Position numbers and translations under genes: made by a program. The notes below the pieces were generated by a model. It ran no database searches, was not told the origin of the DNA, and was given only the letters and a program-made list of their open reading frames with translations. DNA of 64,000 bases from Listeria costaricensis (lineage in GTDB: Bacteria > Bacillota > Bacilli > Lactobacillales > Listeriaceae): the NCBI RefSeq assembly GCF_900183385.1, contig NZ_FXUT01000001.1, forward strand, positions 124,001 to 188,000, in the 5' to 3' direction. This document shows, piece after piece, positions 1 to 8,492 of the stretch; positions within the stretch are counted from its first letter, which is position 1, and each line of letters starts with the position of its first letter.

Positions 1-877
1 GGTAGATGTACGGCTGGATGCGTTTTTACGGACAAAGGATGATGCGTATTTGGCATTAGCGGAAGCAACCTATGCTTACAATAAAAATCGAAACGGCGGC
101 ACACTTCGTCACGATTTTTATGATGATATGCTTTGGAATGCGCTTTGTGCTTTTCGATTGTATAAGGTGACAGGAAAAACCGTTTATTTAGAGGATGCCA
201 TTTTTGTGTGGCAAGATCTGGTGGATACAGCTTGGAATGATATTATGGGGGGCGGATTTGCTTGGAAACGTCCGCAAATGGATTATAAAAACACCCCTGT
301 GAATGTGCCGTTTATCATTCTGTCCACTTGGCTATATCAAGAGCTTGAGGAGCAGAAATATTTAGACTGGGCGCTGAAAACATATGATTGGCAGCGGAAA
401 GTACTCGTTCGTGCGGATGGCTTTGTGGAAGATGGCATCAATCGCATGGGGGATAGTAAAATTGACACTAATTGGACTTTCACCTACAATCAAGGTGTCT
501 ACATTGGCGCCAATCTAGGACTTTACCGCATTACGGGTGAGGCGTGCTATTTGGAACGGGCGAAGCAAACAGCTGATATCAGCTTGGAGCTGCTGGTTTC
601 GGAGGGTGTCTTTAAAGATGAGGGTGAAGGAGGCGATGAAGGGCTATTCAAAGGCATCTTCTATCGCTACCTGGAAGATCTTTATCAGCTGACGAAAGAA
701 CCGCGCTACATGACTTTTATGAAGGAAAGTTGTGAGATTCTAGTGGCGCATGCGGAAAAAGAAGGACATTTGCTTATGGGAATGGACTGGCTGAAACCGG
801 CTGATTCCAAAGTTCCTTTTTCGGCTGAGCTCAGCGGGATGATGGCGCTTGAAATGGTGGCAAAATCCGAAAAATAG
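1..877 (+). CDS. GH76 family glycoside hydrolase, 5' end outside window
   Basis: This looks like an alpha-1,6-mannanase-type enzyme of glycoside hydrolase family 76 with an (alpha/alpha)6 barrel. The frame is open from base 2 and no start is needed at 50 (a TTG without a ribosome binding site), so the gene begins upstream of the window. The adjacent Asp-Asp pair in FYDDMLW (bases 122-127) fits the family's catalytic DD. Repeated aromatic/Trp helices and a WTFTYNQG motif near base 475 also fit. No signal peptide can be judged because the N-terminus is missing. The next GH76 gene starts 7 bases after this stop, so the two are probably one operon. Inferred role: cleavage of alpha-mannan or mannose oligosaccharides. 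The exact substrate cannot be told. Confidence 0.8.
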   Translation, partial: VDVRLDAFLRTKDDAYLALAEATYAYNKNRNGGTLRHDFYDDMLWNALCAFRLYKVTGKTVYLEDAIFVWQDLVDTAWNDIMGGGFAWKRPQMDYKNTPVNVPFIILSTWLYQELEEQKYLDWALKTYDWQRKVLVRADGFVEDGINRMGDSKIDTNWTFTYNQGVYIGANLGLYRITGEACYLERAKQTADISLELLVSEGVFKDEGEGGDEGLFKGIFYRYLEDLYQLTKEPRYMTFMKESCEILVAHAEKEGHLLMGMDWLKPADSKVPFSAELSGMMALEMVAKSEK

Positions 878-883
878 AAAAGA

Positions 884-2410
884 GTGATGGAGATGAAGAA
901 ATGGCTGTCAGGAGCACTGCTTGCATCGGTTCTTGTACCGTTTGCACCGATTGATACAGAAGCTTTTACGGCGGAACAACGGGATCAAGCCTATGAAGAT
1001 TTTACAAAGATGTATTGGGATAGCAGTGAAGCGTATTTTTATACCTACAGCGACCATGAGATTCACAGTGAACATGCAGTTGGTCCGGATAACGGGCTTT
1101 ACACGGACTACTGGTGGGAAGCACAATTATTTGAAATGGAACTCGATCGTTACGCGCGAACAGGAAGTGCTGATTCGCGCGCAATGATCGATCAGATTTA
1201 TGACGGTTTTTATGCGGCCTATCCTGACTTCCTTGAGAATGACTGGAATGATGATATTGGCTGGTGGGCAAGAGGACTGATTCGTGCCTATGAAATGACA
1301 GGCGAGGAGCGCTTCCTCACGACTTCCAAGGAAATGTTCGACTATATCTATCAATTTCAGGACGAGACTTATGGCGGCGGGATCTGGTGGAAAAATGTCG
1401 ATGTGGGTGATGGCGACAAAAATGAAAAAAATGTGGCGACGAACGCAACGGCTGTTTACACCGCTATGCATTTATATGCGGCAACAGGAGATGCGTCTTA
1501 TTTAGACAAAGCAGAGTCTCTTTTTGCCTGGTTGGAAGATCGTTTTTATAATGATGGCCATATTTTAGATCATATTTCTGGCGATGATGTGATTTATAGC
1601 TGGGATTGGACCTATAATAGTGGAACTTATGCAACAGCTGCACTGGAGCTCTATCTGGAGACTGGGGATGTGAAGTATCTAAATGAAGCCAATACAGCAG
1701 TCAATTGGGCGATTCAAAATATGACGTCTTCGGAAACACTGCTCTATGAGGGACAGGACGATACGGGCGGATTTAAAGCCATTTTGACGCGTAGTCTGCG
1801 TGATTTGGCGGACAGAGCTGGTCAAACGCAATATGAAGAATTTTTGACGGATAATGCCACGCAAGCAGTGAATCATTTGAATCAAAATGGGATTGGTGCG
1901 TACGACTGGACGGCGCCTACATCTAATACGGATGCCATTCAGAGTCTTTCTGCAGCCGCATCTGTAGCTGTTTTAATGCAGGCTAAGCCAGATGATTATA
2001 CAGGTATCATAGAAGGAAATGGTGTCTATGAAGCAGAAAATGCCGAACAAAACGGAATTAGTTCAGAAAGTTCACAGGCAGGTTTCAGTGGACGCGGCTA
2101 TTTGGCGGGCTGGATTAATTCGGGGACGAGTGTGACGTTTCATGTCAATGTCAAAGAAACGAGTGATTATACACTTTCCTTCCGTTACAGTGCGGCAAAT
2201 GGCGAGGCGATTCGTTCGCTTGAAGTAGAAGGACATGAGCCGCAAAACCTGACGTTTTCAGGGACCAGTGACTGGGGAGACTGGCAAACGAGAGAAGTTA
2301 CTGTGCCGCTTTCTGCTGGCTCAAATGCGATTACGCTTGATTTAGACGATACGACGGGAAGTGCAAATTATCTTAACCTTGACCAATTAACGATTGAACT
2401 TCATGACTGA
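884..2410 (+). CDS. Secreted GH76 alpha-1,6-mannanase-like enzyme with C-terminal CBM
   Basis: The N-terminus is a signal peptide (basic MKKW, hydrophobic stretch, likely cleavage after DTEA near residue 27). The GH76 catalytic domain follows at about 30-370, with the catalytic Asp pair in WNDDIGWWAR (residues 123-124) and the family motif WDWTYNSGTY. Residues of about 378-508 form a beta-rich carbohydrate-binding module of the CBM6/CBM35 type (starts YEAENAE, ends near YLNLDQLTIEL). The start could be GTG 884 or ATG 893; the signal peptide is the same either way and the ribosome binding site is weak. There is no LPXTG anchor, so the enzyme is probably released. With the upstream GH76 gene and the downstream regulator it forms a polysaccharide-use locus. 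The substrate, alpha-mannan, is inferred from the family. Confidence 0.85.
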   Translation: MMEMKKWLSGALLASVLVPFAPIDTEAFTAEQRDQAYEDFTKMYWDSSEAYFYTYSDHEIHSEHAVGPDNGLYTDYWWEAQLFEMELDRYARTGSADSRAMIDQIYDGFYAAYPDFLENDWNDDIGWWARGLIRAYEMTGEERFLTTSKEMFDYIYQFQDETYGGGIWWKNVDVGDGDKNEKNVATNATAVYTAMHLYAATGDASYLDKAESLFAWLEDRFYNDGHILDHISGDDVIYSWDWTYNSGTYATAALELYLETGDVKYLNEANTAVNWAIQNMTSSETLLYEGQDDTGGFKAILTRSLRDLADRAGQTQYEEFLTDNATQAVNHLNQNGIGAYDWTAPTSNTDAIQSLSAAASVAVLMQAKPDDYTGIIEGNGVYEAENAEQNGISSESSQAGFSGRGYLAGWINSGTSVTFHVNVKETSDYTLSFRYSAANGEAIRSLEVEGHEPQNLTFSGTSDWGDWQTREVTVPLSAGSNAITLDLDDTTGSANYLNLDQLTIELHD

Positions 2411-2428
2411 TAGGAAGAAAATAAAAAA

Positions 2429-2466
2429 CGGGCAGAGTGGCTTAAAGCGGCCAACTGCTCGTTTTT
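2429..2466. terminator. Bidirectional terminator between GH76 and the GntR-type regulator
   Basis: The inverted repeat CGGGCAG...CTGCTCG with inner TGGC/GCCA is flanked by an A-run on the left and a T-run on the right. It can therefore stop transcription of the convergent genes from both sides. Confidence 0.7.
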
Positions 2467-2478
2467 GTTTGCTAAGGA

Positions 2479-3588
2479 TTAGCTTCGTTTATGCACGGAG
2501 TCCCCTTCAATAATGACGGGATCAAATATGTGTTTTTGAATTTTTTCTGGATGAATAATTTGCTCCAATAGAGAAGTGATTGCTTTCTTGCCCATTTTGT
2601 ATTGGGGCTGTTTGATGTGGGTAAATCGAAAGCTTTGTCGATCAAAATATTGATCTGGGTGGTCAAAACAAACAATTGACAAATCATCGGGGACTCTTTT
2701 GCCTAGTTTTTCGCAAGCCTGTCGCAGCATTAAAGCAATATTATATTCTGCCGCAACCACTGCGGTCATTTCAGGACGTGCTTGCAAAAATTCGACAATA
2801 TGAGTGATATCTGTATCTACGGCTACATTAGAATTAGGAATAACAGACTCGATTTTACGATAAATATAGTCTTCCTGATATGTCGAGTGAAATGAAGCAT
2901 GGGCGCGTATAAAGCCATCAATCCGATTTTCAAGTGTAGAGACTTCACTTTTTGATGTGATCATCCCGATATTCTGATGGCCATTTTCAAAAAGAAGCGC
3001 CGTGATCATTTTAGCCGCAGCAATATTATCGGTACTAATCGAAGAAATCGGCAGCCCTTCAAGCGAACGGTCCAAAACAATCAGTGGGAACTTCTGAGTG
3101 GCCAGTTCAAGTAAAGCAGGGCTGACAAATTTGGAGCTGGCCGGAAGCATAATGAGTCCGGCTACGTTCATTTCAATAAATTCCTGCACGATTTTTTCTT
3201 CTAACTCAAGATCACCATGTGACTTTTTGAGAAGTAAATGTGCCCTTCCTTCTTCCTCGTCAAGCATACCAGAAAGTACCTTTGTACCAAAAGTGTCGTC
3301 AAAATCTGTCATGACACAACCAATCAAAGGTCGATCAAAGGTGCGCGTTTCAGAATGTTCAGCGGCAGGCCGGTCGCTGATGACGTGAGAACCGACACGC
3401 GGCCTTCTGGAAATATACCCCTCAGTCTTTAATAATTCAAGCGCCTTTTTAAGCGTGATGCTGCTGACGCCAAATTCTTCCATCAGCTGAATTTCAGAAG
3501 GAAGTTTTTCGCCAACGGGCAGCTGGCCGTTTTGGATTTTTGTGGCAAGTTTTTCGTAAACTTGCTGATATAATAGTCTTTTTTTCAT
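2479..3588 (-). CDS. GntR-family regulator with LacI-type sugar-binding domain
   Basis: This 369-aa transcription factor has an N-terminal GntR winged helix (about residues 5-72, including LPSEIQLMEEFGVSSITLKKAL) fused to a periplasmic-binding-protein-like effector domain (about 80-365). The arrangement is that of AraR-type sugar regulators. The effector domain starts PLIGCVMTDFDD and contains FPLIVLDRSLEGLPISSIST, typical of LacI/GalR folds. ATG 3588 has a good ribosome binding site (AGGTGAT). It converges on the two GH76 genes, so control of that locus by a mannose-type ligand is the simplest inference. The ligand is unknown. A 12-bp inverted repeat just after its own promoter is a candidate autoregulatory operator. 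Confidence 0.85.
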   Translation of the reverse strand: MKKRLLYQQVYEKLATKIQNGQLPVGEKLPSEIQLMEEFGVSSITLKKALELLKTEGYISRRPRVGSHVISDRPAAEHSETRTFDRPLIGCVMTDFDDTFGTKVLSGMLDEEEGRAHLLLKKSHGDLELEEKIVQEFIEMNVAGLIMLPASSKFVSPALLELATQKFPLIVLDRSLEGLPISSISTDNIAAAKMITALLFENGHQNIGMITSKSEVSTLENRIDGFIRAHASFHSTYQEDYIYRKIESVIPNSNVAVDTDITHIVEFLQARPEMTAVVAAEYNIALMLRQACEKLGKRVPDDLSIVCFDHPDQYFDRQSFRFTHIKQPQYKMGKKAITSLLEQIIHPEKIQKHIFDPVIIEGDSVHKRS

Positions 3589-3605
3589 TTTATCACCTAA
3601 ATAAA

Positions 3606-3617
3606 CATATTTATATG
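3606..3617. promoter_or_regulatory. Candidate operator of the GntR/LacI-type regulator
   Basis: The inverted repeat CATAT-TT-ATATG lies between the regulator's -10 box and its start codon, where a repressor would block its own transcription. It is AT-rich and could be fortuitous. No second copy is visible elsewhere in the locus. Confidence 0.3.
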
Positions 3618-3621
3618 ATTA

Positions 3622-3650
3622 ATTATATTTTTTTTACGGACAAAAGTAAA
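3622..3650 (-). promoter_or_regulatory. Promoter of the GntR/LacI-type regulator
   Basis: Read on the minus strand: -35 TTTACT (3645-3650), a 17-base spacer, -10 TATAAT (3622-3627). It sits about 35 bases before the regulator's start codon. Confidence 0.6.
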
Positions 3651-3672
3651 CAAAAACCTTGAGAGAAGATAC

Positions 3673-3702
3673 TTGAAGCAAAACGTGAACGATTGGTATA
3701 GT
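3673..3702 (+). promoter_or_regulatory. cinA promoter
   Basis: -35 TTGAAG (3673-3678), 18-base spacer, -10 TATAGT (3697-3702). It lies inside the longest open frame, so translation must begin further down, at 3727 or 3730. Confidence 0.65.
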
Positions 3703-3726
3703 ATTGAAGTAGAGAGGATGTGTCGT

Positions 3727-5010
3727 TTGGTGAAACGAGCAGAAATTATTGCAGTGGGTACAGAATTATTATTAGGTCAGATTACAAATACCAATGCGTC
3801 GTTCTTGTCGCGGGAACTGGCAGAACTTGGCGTATACGTGTATTATCATACTGTTGTAGGGGATAATCCCACTCGGTTAAGAGAAGCGATTGAAATTGCG
3901 GAGAGCAGAAGCGATCTATTGATTTTCTCAGGCGGTTTAGGGCCAACTGAGGATGATTTAACCAAACAAATTCTGGCTGAACATCTAGGAAAAACACTTG
4001 CCATGGATGAATTTCATTTAAGGAAAATTACCGACTATTTTGAAAGTCGTGCTGTGCAAATGACTGAAAATAATAAGCGGCAGGCGCTCTATATTGATGG
4101 GGCGGAAGTGTTGAAAAATGATTTTGGCTTTGCTTGTGGGATGACTTTGACGGAGGGAGCGCATACTTATTTTCTCCTTCCCGGACCGCCTTCTGAGATG
4201 GAGCCGATGTTCTTGAAATATGCGAAGCCGCTGATTTCGGCCTCGATGAATGGGGATTCGACGCATCTAGAGTCGTTGATCATGCATTTTTATGGGATTG
4301 GCGAATCAAAACTGGCAGCGGACTTAGCTGATTTGATTGATAAGCAGACGAATCCTACCATTGCCACTTATGCTTCTGATAATGAAGTCGAGGTTCGGAT
4401 CACAGCAAGCGCAACTACAAAGGAAGAAGCGCAGCAACTTCTTAAACAGACCGAGCAGGAGATTTTGGCGATTGATGGCGAATTTTTATATGGTTATGGG
4501 GACGTGACACTGGCTAAACTTATAACAGATCAGCTGCTTGATGAGAGCATCACCATTTCAGCGGCGGAAAGTTTGACAGCTGGCTTGTTTCAGGCGGAAC
4601 TGGGGGCAACAACAGGTATTTCACAGGTATTTAAAGGTGGAGTCGTCACCTATCAAACAGAAACCAAAGAGAAGATCCTGCATGTCTCTTTTGAAACGAT
4701 CGAAAATCATGGTGTAGTCAGTGCGGCTTGTGCAAAGGAAATGGCTGAGAATGTACGACAACTTTATCAAACAGATGTTGGGATTAGCTTTACAGGAGCA
4801 GCGGGACCGGGAAGTCTTGAAGGACAAGCTCCGGGAACGGTATGGATTGGCCTTAGCGTTAGCGGCTATGAAACGGAAACCTACTTATTTTCATTTGGTC
4901 GTGACCGTAATCATAATCGGCGACGTGCAGTTAAACAAGGTTTTCAAATCATTCGTGCATTTTTAGCGGCACATCCTGATTTTTCTGCTAACAGAAAAAG
5001 CCATGAATGA
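3727..5010 (+). CDS. cinA: CinA family protein (damage-inducible / NMN deamidase-like)
   Basis: This 427-aa two-domain protein has an N-terminal MoaB/MogA-like domain (EIIAVGTELLLGQ, SGGLGPTEDDLTKQ) and a C-terminal PncC-type amidase domain (SAAESLTAGLF near residue 277, then TGAAGPG). Family members act in NMN/pyridine nucleotide salvage and, in competent Firmicutes, are linked to RecA and transformation. I chose TTG 3727, 9 bases after AGAGG. GTG 3730 is the alternative and matches remembered Listeria CinA N-termini. Both lie downstream of the promoter at 3673-3702. Position directly before recA is the usual Firmicute order. The usual upstream neighbour pgsA is not seen; the GH76 locus lies there instead. 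Confidence 0.93.
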   Translation: MVKRAEIIAVGTELLLGQITNTNASFLSRELAELGVYVYYHTVVGDNPTRLREAIEIAESRSDLLIFSGGLGPTEDDLTKQILAEHLGKTLAMDEFHLRKITDYFESRAVQMTENNKRQALYIDGAEVLKNDFGFACGMTLTEGAHTYFLLPGPPSEMEPMFLKYAKPLISASMNGDSTHLESLIMHFYGIGESKLAADLADLIDKQTNPTIATYASDNEVEVRITASATTKEEAQQLLKQTEQEILAIDGEFLYGYGDVTLAKLITDQLLDESITISAAESLTAGLFQAELGATTGISQVFKGGVVTYQTETKEKILHVSFETIENHGVVSAACAKEMAENVRQLYQTDVGISFTGAAGPGSLEGQAPGTVWIGLSVSGYETETYLFSFGRDRNHNRRRAVKQGFQIIRAFLAAHPDFSANRKSHE

Positions 5011-5043
5011 GCGGAAAATGCTGTAAAGCGCGCTAAAAAAGTA

Positions 5044-5074
5044 TTGGACGGCAAGGCTTTTGACCCGTTATAAT
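5044..5074 (+). promoter_or_regulatory. Possible promoter between cinA and recA
   Basis: -10 TATAAT (5069-5074) is preceded by TTGGAC (5044-5049) with a long 19-base spacer. A transcript from here would meet the hairpin at 5122-5147 after about 65 bases, so it would give either a small RNA or a second recA transcript. Weak because of the spacer. Confidence 0.35.
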
Positions 5075-5121
5075 GGGGATAAGCAGGTCGTCCTTTTCTT
5101 ATTCAAAATGAGCAAAAATAA

Positions 5122-5147
5122 AAAAAGCGAACATTTATTCGCTTTTT
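5122..5147 (+). terminator. Hairpin terminator that contains the recA LexA box
   Basis: A perfect 10-bp stem AAAAAGCGAA/TTCGCTTTTT with a 6-base loop, A-run before and T-run within. It fits a compact intrinsic terminator for cinA. Its centre is the LexA-type palindrome listed separately. Confidence 0.55.
5128..5141. promoter_or_regulatory. LexA (SOS) box of recA
   Basis: CGAACATTTATTCG matches 12 of 14 positions of the Gram-positive SOS palindrome CGAACATATGTTCG, with a perfect left half. It lies 9 bases before the recA -35 box, a normal position for LexA repression of recA. Confidence 0.75.
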
Positions 5148-5149
5148 GC

Positions 5150-5178
5150 TTGCGCCGGAAAATGAAATAAGGTATAGT
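5150..5178 (+). promoter_or_regulatory. recA promoter
   Basis: -35 TTGCGC (5150-5155), 17-base spacer, -10 TATAGT (5173-5178), just after the LexA box and about 80 bases before the GTG start. Confidence 0.7.
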
Positions 5179-5258
5179 ATGTGTAGAAGTTTTAATTGTA
5201 TAGAGAATGAAGAAGAAAAGAGATACATGTAAAAGGATAGACAAGAGGAGGAAAAAAC

Positions 5259-6302
5259 GTGAACGATCGTCAAGCGGCTTTAGATCAAGCACTCAAAGCT
5301 ATTGAAAAACAATTTGGTAAAGGCTCTATTATGAAATTAGGAGAGCAGACCGATCAAAATATTTCCACTGTATCGAGTGGTTCGTTGGCACTGGATATTG
5401 CCCTAGGTGTAGGTGGCTATCCACGAGGCAGAATCATTGAGATTTATGGACCTGAGAGCTCTGGTAAAACAACAGTGGCGCTTCATGCGATTGCTGAGGT
5501 ACAGGCGCAAGGCGGAACGGCTGCTTTTATTGATGCGGAACATGCCCTTGATCCGGCTTATGCAAAGAATCTAGGCGTGAATATTGATGAATTGCTTCTT
5601 TCGCAACCCGATACTGGAGAACAGGCATTAGAAATTGCTGAAGCACTTGTGCGCAGCGGAGCAGTTGACATTCTGATTATCGATTCCGTGGCAGCACTTG
5701 TTCCACGTGCTGAAATTGAAGGCGAGATGGGTGATGCCCATGTTGGCTTGCAAGCACGTTTGATGAGTCAGGCACTGCGGAAACTATCCGGTGTCATTAA
5801 TAAATCGAAAACGATCGCCGTTTTCATTAACCAAATCCGTGAAAAAGTAGGGGTAATGTTCGGAAATCCAGAAGTAACACCAGGTGGCCGGGCGTTGAAA
5901 TTTTATTCATCCGTTCGTTTGGAGGTTCGGCGAGCAGAGCAGCTGAAACAAGGAACAGACGTTATCGGGAATAAAACCAAGATTAAAGTAGTGAAAAATA
6001 AAGTGGCACCACCATTTAAAGTAGCTGAAGTGGATATTATGTATGGACAAGGGATTTCTCGTGAAGGCGAGCTTGTTGACATGGCGGCTGAAGTGGATGT
6101 CATCAATAAGAGCGGTTCATGGTATTCTTATAAAGAGGAACGCATTGGTCAAGGACGTGAAAATGCGAAACAATTCTTGAAGGAAAACCCAGAAATTCGT
6201 GATGAGATTTCTGCACGTGTTCGGCAAGAGTATGAGATTGATGGTGCGACAACCCCTGAACCTGCTGAAAAGGAAGAGTTTAATTTACTAGAAGACGAAT
6301 AA
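5259..6302 (+). CDS. recA: Recombinase RecA
   Basis: This is the 347-aa DNA strand-exchange protein for homologous recombination. As a filament on single-stranded DNA it also triggers LexA self-cleavage and the SOS response. The Walker A motif GPESSGKT is at residues 64-71, and the signature region [14 protein letters not shown] with [17 protein letters not shown] is intact. Length is normal and no intein is present. Translation starts at GTG 5259 after a strong AGAGGAGG ribosome binding site. Expression is inferred to be LexA-controlled from the box at 5128-5141. The gene is followed by its own strong terminator, so it is probably monocistronic. Confidence 0.99.
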   Translation: MNDRQAALDQALKAIEKQFGKGSIMKLGEQTDQNISTVSSGSLALDIALGVGGYPRGRIIEIYGPESSGKTTVALHAIAEVQAQGGTAAFIDAEHALDPAYAKNLGVNIDELLLSQPDTGEQALEIAEALVRSGAVDILIIDSVAALVPRAEIEGEMGDAHVGLQARLMSQALRKLSGVINKSKTIAVFINQIREKVGVMFGNPEVTPGGRALKFYSSVRLEVRRAEQLKQGTDVIGNKTKIKVVKNKVAPPFKVAEVDIMYGQGISREGELVDMAAEVDVINKSGSWYSYKEERIGQGRENAKQFLKENPEIRDEISARVRQEYEIDGATTPEPAEKEEFNLLEDE

Positions 6303-6307
6303 ATAAA

Positions 6308-6393
6308 AGCGCTGATTTCTTTTGGAAATGGAGGGTGTGAATGAATTATTCACCTGATTTTATTTCTGTTGAGAGAAATCAGCGCTCTTTTTT
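6308..6393 (+). terminator. recA terminator with long branched loop
   Basis: A perfect 13-bp inverted repeat AGCGCTGATTTCT/AGAAATCAGCGCT (6308-6320 and 6374-6386) is followed by a T-run. The 53-base interior holds a second hairpin, GTGAAT/ATTCAC, so the structure is larger than an ordinary terminator. Confidence 0.75.
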
Positions 6394-6667
6394 AAACAGG
6401 TATTTTTTATGTTTAGAAAGAGTTGATTTTTATTTTCAGAAGCTTTGATCGTTTCCTTGACATTAAGCTTATTCACCTATAAAATTAAATTGTATATTTG
6501 ACATTGCTCGTGGTTTGTTCAAGCTTTATTGGACAGAGCTCAAGCAACAGAATTAAACGGGCATCATCCGCCTGTTTGATGATGATGGAAAATACACTTT
6601 GTGTCGAATATTTATTCGACCACCGACATAATGATAACGTAAATTGAATAGCAAAGGAGGTGTAAGG
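6394..6667. other. Intergenic region between recA terminator and rny
   Basis: About 270 bases without a supported gene. It holds a hairpin at 6555-6577 (AAACGGGC/GCCTGTTT, 8 bp with one G-U pair, no T-run) and an 18-base palindrome at 6603-6620. I found no convincing sigma-A promoter for rny, although one must exist here unless recA transcripts read through. Confidence 0.5.
6603..6620. promoter_or_regulatory. LexA-like palindrome upstream of rny
   Basis: GTCGAATA-TT-TATTCGAC is a perfect 8-bp inverted repeat. Its core CGAATATTTATTCG differs from this genome's recA LexA box at one base only. It lies 48 bases before the rny start. Binding by LexA or another dimeric regulator is inference. Confidence 0.45.
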
Positions 6668-8230
6668 ATGAGCACTTTAATCACAATCATCTCCAGCTTG
6701 CTTTTCTTGATCGTCGGTTTAGTTGTTGGCTCACTTATCAATAAATCGAGTACACAAAAAAAACTCATTGCGGCGCGCGGTACAGCGGAATTGATCGTTG
6801 AAGATGCAAAGAAGGAAGCGGAAACAACGAAAAAAGAAGCACTGATTGAAGCAAAGGAAGAGAGTCATAAGTTACGTACTGAAATCGAAAATGAACTTCG
6901 TGGGCGAAGAGGAGAATTGCAAAAATCTGAGAATCGCTTATTGCAAAGGGAGGAAAACCTCGACCGTAAAGATACTTCTTTAAGTAAACGAGAAGCGGCA
7001 CTTGAAAGAAAAGAGGAGAGTATCAGTAAACGACAACAACATATTGAAGAAAAGGAAAGCAAAATCGCTGAGATGATGCAAAAAGAGCAAGCAGAATTAG
7101 AAAGAATCTCTGGGCTCTCAAAAGATGAAGCGAAGCAAATCATCCTTAACCAGGTAGAAGAAGAATTATCTCATGACACTGCAATTATGGTGAAAGAGAC
7201 TGAAAACCGGGCGAAGGAAGAGGCGGATAAAAAGGCAAAAGATATTTTATCTCTCGCGATTCAGCGTTGTGCGGCGGACCATGTGTCAGAAACGACCGTA
7301 TCCGTTGTAACGCTTCCAAATGACGAAATGAAGGGGCGGATTATTGGGCGTGAAGGCCGTAATATCCGGACGCTTGAAACCTTGACGGGAATCGATCTGA
7401 TTATTGACGATACACCGGAAGCAGTGATTTTATCTGGTTTTGATCCGATCCGACGCGAAATTGCGCGGATTGCTCTTGAAAAACTCGTACAAGACGGCCG
7501 AATTCATCCAGCTCGTATTGAAGAGATGGTGGATAAAGCTAGAAAAGAAGTGGACGAGCATATTCGTGAAGTTGGCGAGCAAGCTACTTTTGAAGTTGGC
7601 ATTCATTCAATTCATCCTGACCTTATCAAAATTTTGGGTCGCTTGCGTTACCGTACTAGTTACGGACAAAATGTTCTTAACCATTCTCTCGAAGTGGCAA
7701 AACTTGCAGGGATTTTGGCTAGTGAACTTGGGGAAGATGTGACAATGGCGAAACGGGCCGGTCTCCTTCATGATATTGGAAAAGCAATTGATCATGAAAT
7801 TGAAGGCAGCCATGTTGAAATCGGCGTCGAACTTGCGACGAAGTATAAAGAGAATGAAGTGGTTATCAACAGTATTGCGTCCCACCACGGAGATACAGAG
7901 CCAACCTCTGTGATCGCTGTCTTAGTGGCTGCAGCAGATGCACTTTCTGCCGCAAGACCAGGTGCCCGCAGTGAGACACTCGAAAACTACATTCGTCGTC
8001 TTGAAAAACTGGAAGAAATTTCAGAGTCTTATGAAGGCGTTGAAAAATCCTATGCGATTCAGGCAGGTCGTGAAGTTCGGATTCTTGTTGAACCGGAAGC
8101 GATCGACGATTTGTCGGCATATCGATTAGCGCGAGATATTCGCAAACGCATTGAAGACGAACTTGATTACCCGGGTCACATTAAAGTGACGGTTATTCGG
8201 GAAACACGGGCAGTTGAATACGCAAAATAA
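6668..8230 (+). CDS. rny: Ribonuclease Y
   Basis: This 520-aa membrane-anchored endoribonuclease starts mRNA turnover in Firmicutes. Visible in order: one N-terminal membrane helix (about residues 4-25), a long charged coiled coil (about 30-195, rich in KEE/RKE heptads), a KH RNA-binding domain ([21 protein letters not shown]) and an HD domain ([17 protein letters not shown], then SHHGDTEP). The start is ATG 6668 after AAAGGAGG; the longer frame from 6644 has no ribosome binding site. Following recA matches remembered Listeria order. A terminator follows immediately. Confidence 0.98.
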   Translation: MSTLITIISSLLFLIVGLVVGSLINKSSTQKKLIAARGTAELIVEDAKKEAETTKKEALIEAKEESHKLRTEIENELRGRRGELQKSENRLLQREENLDRKDTSLSKREAALERKEESISKRQQHIEEKESKIAEMMQKEQAELERISGLSKDEAKQIILNQVEEELSHDTAIMVKETENRAKEEADKKAKDILSLAIQRCAADHVSETTVSVVTLPNDEMKGRIIGREGRNIRTLETLTGIDLIIDDTPEAVILSGFDPIRREIARIALEKLVQDGRIHPARIEEMVDKARKEVDEHIREVGEQATFEVGIHSIHPDLIKILGRLRYRTSYGQNVLNHSLEVAKLAGILASELGEDVTMAKRAGLLHDIGKAIDHEIEGSHVEIGVELATKYKENEVVINSIASHHGDTEPTSVIAVLVAAADALSAARPGARSETLENYIRRLEKLEEISESYEGVEKSYAIQAGREVRILVEPEAIDDLSAYRLARDIRKRIEDELDYPGHIKVTVIRETRAVEYAK

Positions 8231-8275
8231 GCAAATAAAGAGCATGGCTGATTTATATCTGTGCTTTTAGACAGT

Positions 8276-8312
8276 AAAACCCAACTTTTCAAAACGAAAA
8301 GTTGGGTTTTTT
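8276..8312 (+). terminator. rny terminator
   Basis: Perfect 15-bp stem starting AAAACCCAACTTTTC with a 5-base loop, followed by a T-run. Confidence 0.9.
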
Positions 8313-8460
8313 ACTATCTAGATGAATCGTGACATGTGCAATAGTTTTAACGATATTGTTACTTCCCAAAAGTGCTCCTTGTATTTAAATTTAATGCGTT
8401 ATCAGTTGTTAATTACATCTTGCTGATGAACAAGTATCATGAAGAAGTAAGATCTGATTG

Positions 8461-8472
8461 TTGTCTAGACAA
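8461..8472. promoter_or_regulatory. Palindrome before the internalin-like gene
   Basis: TTGTCTAGACAA is a perfect 12-bp palindrome 11 bases before the ribosome binding site of the internalin-like gene. It could be an operator near the transcription start. No binding protein can be named. Confidence 0.35.
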
Positions 8473-8492
8473 ACAACTAATAAAAGGAGCAT

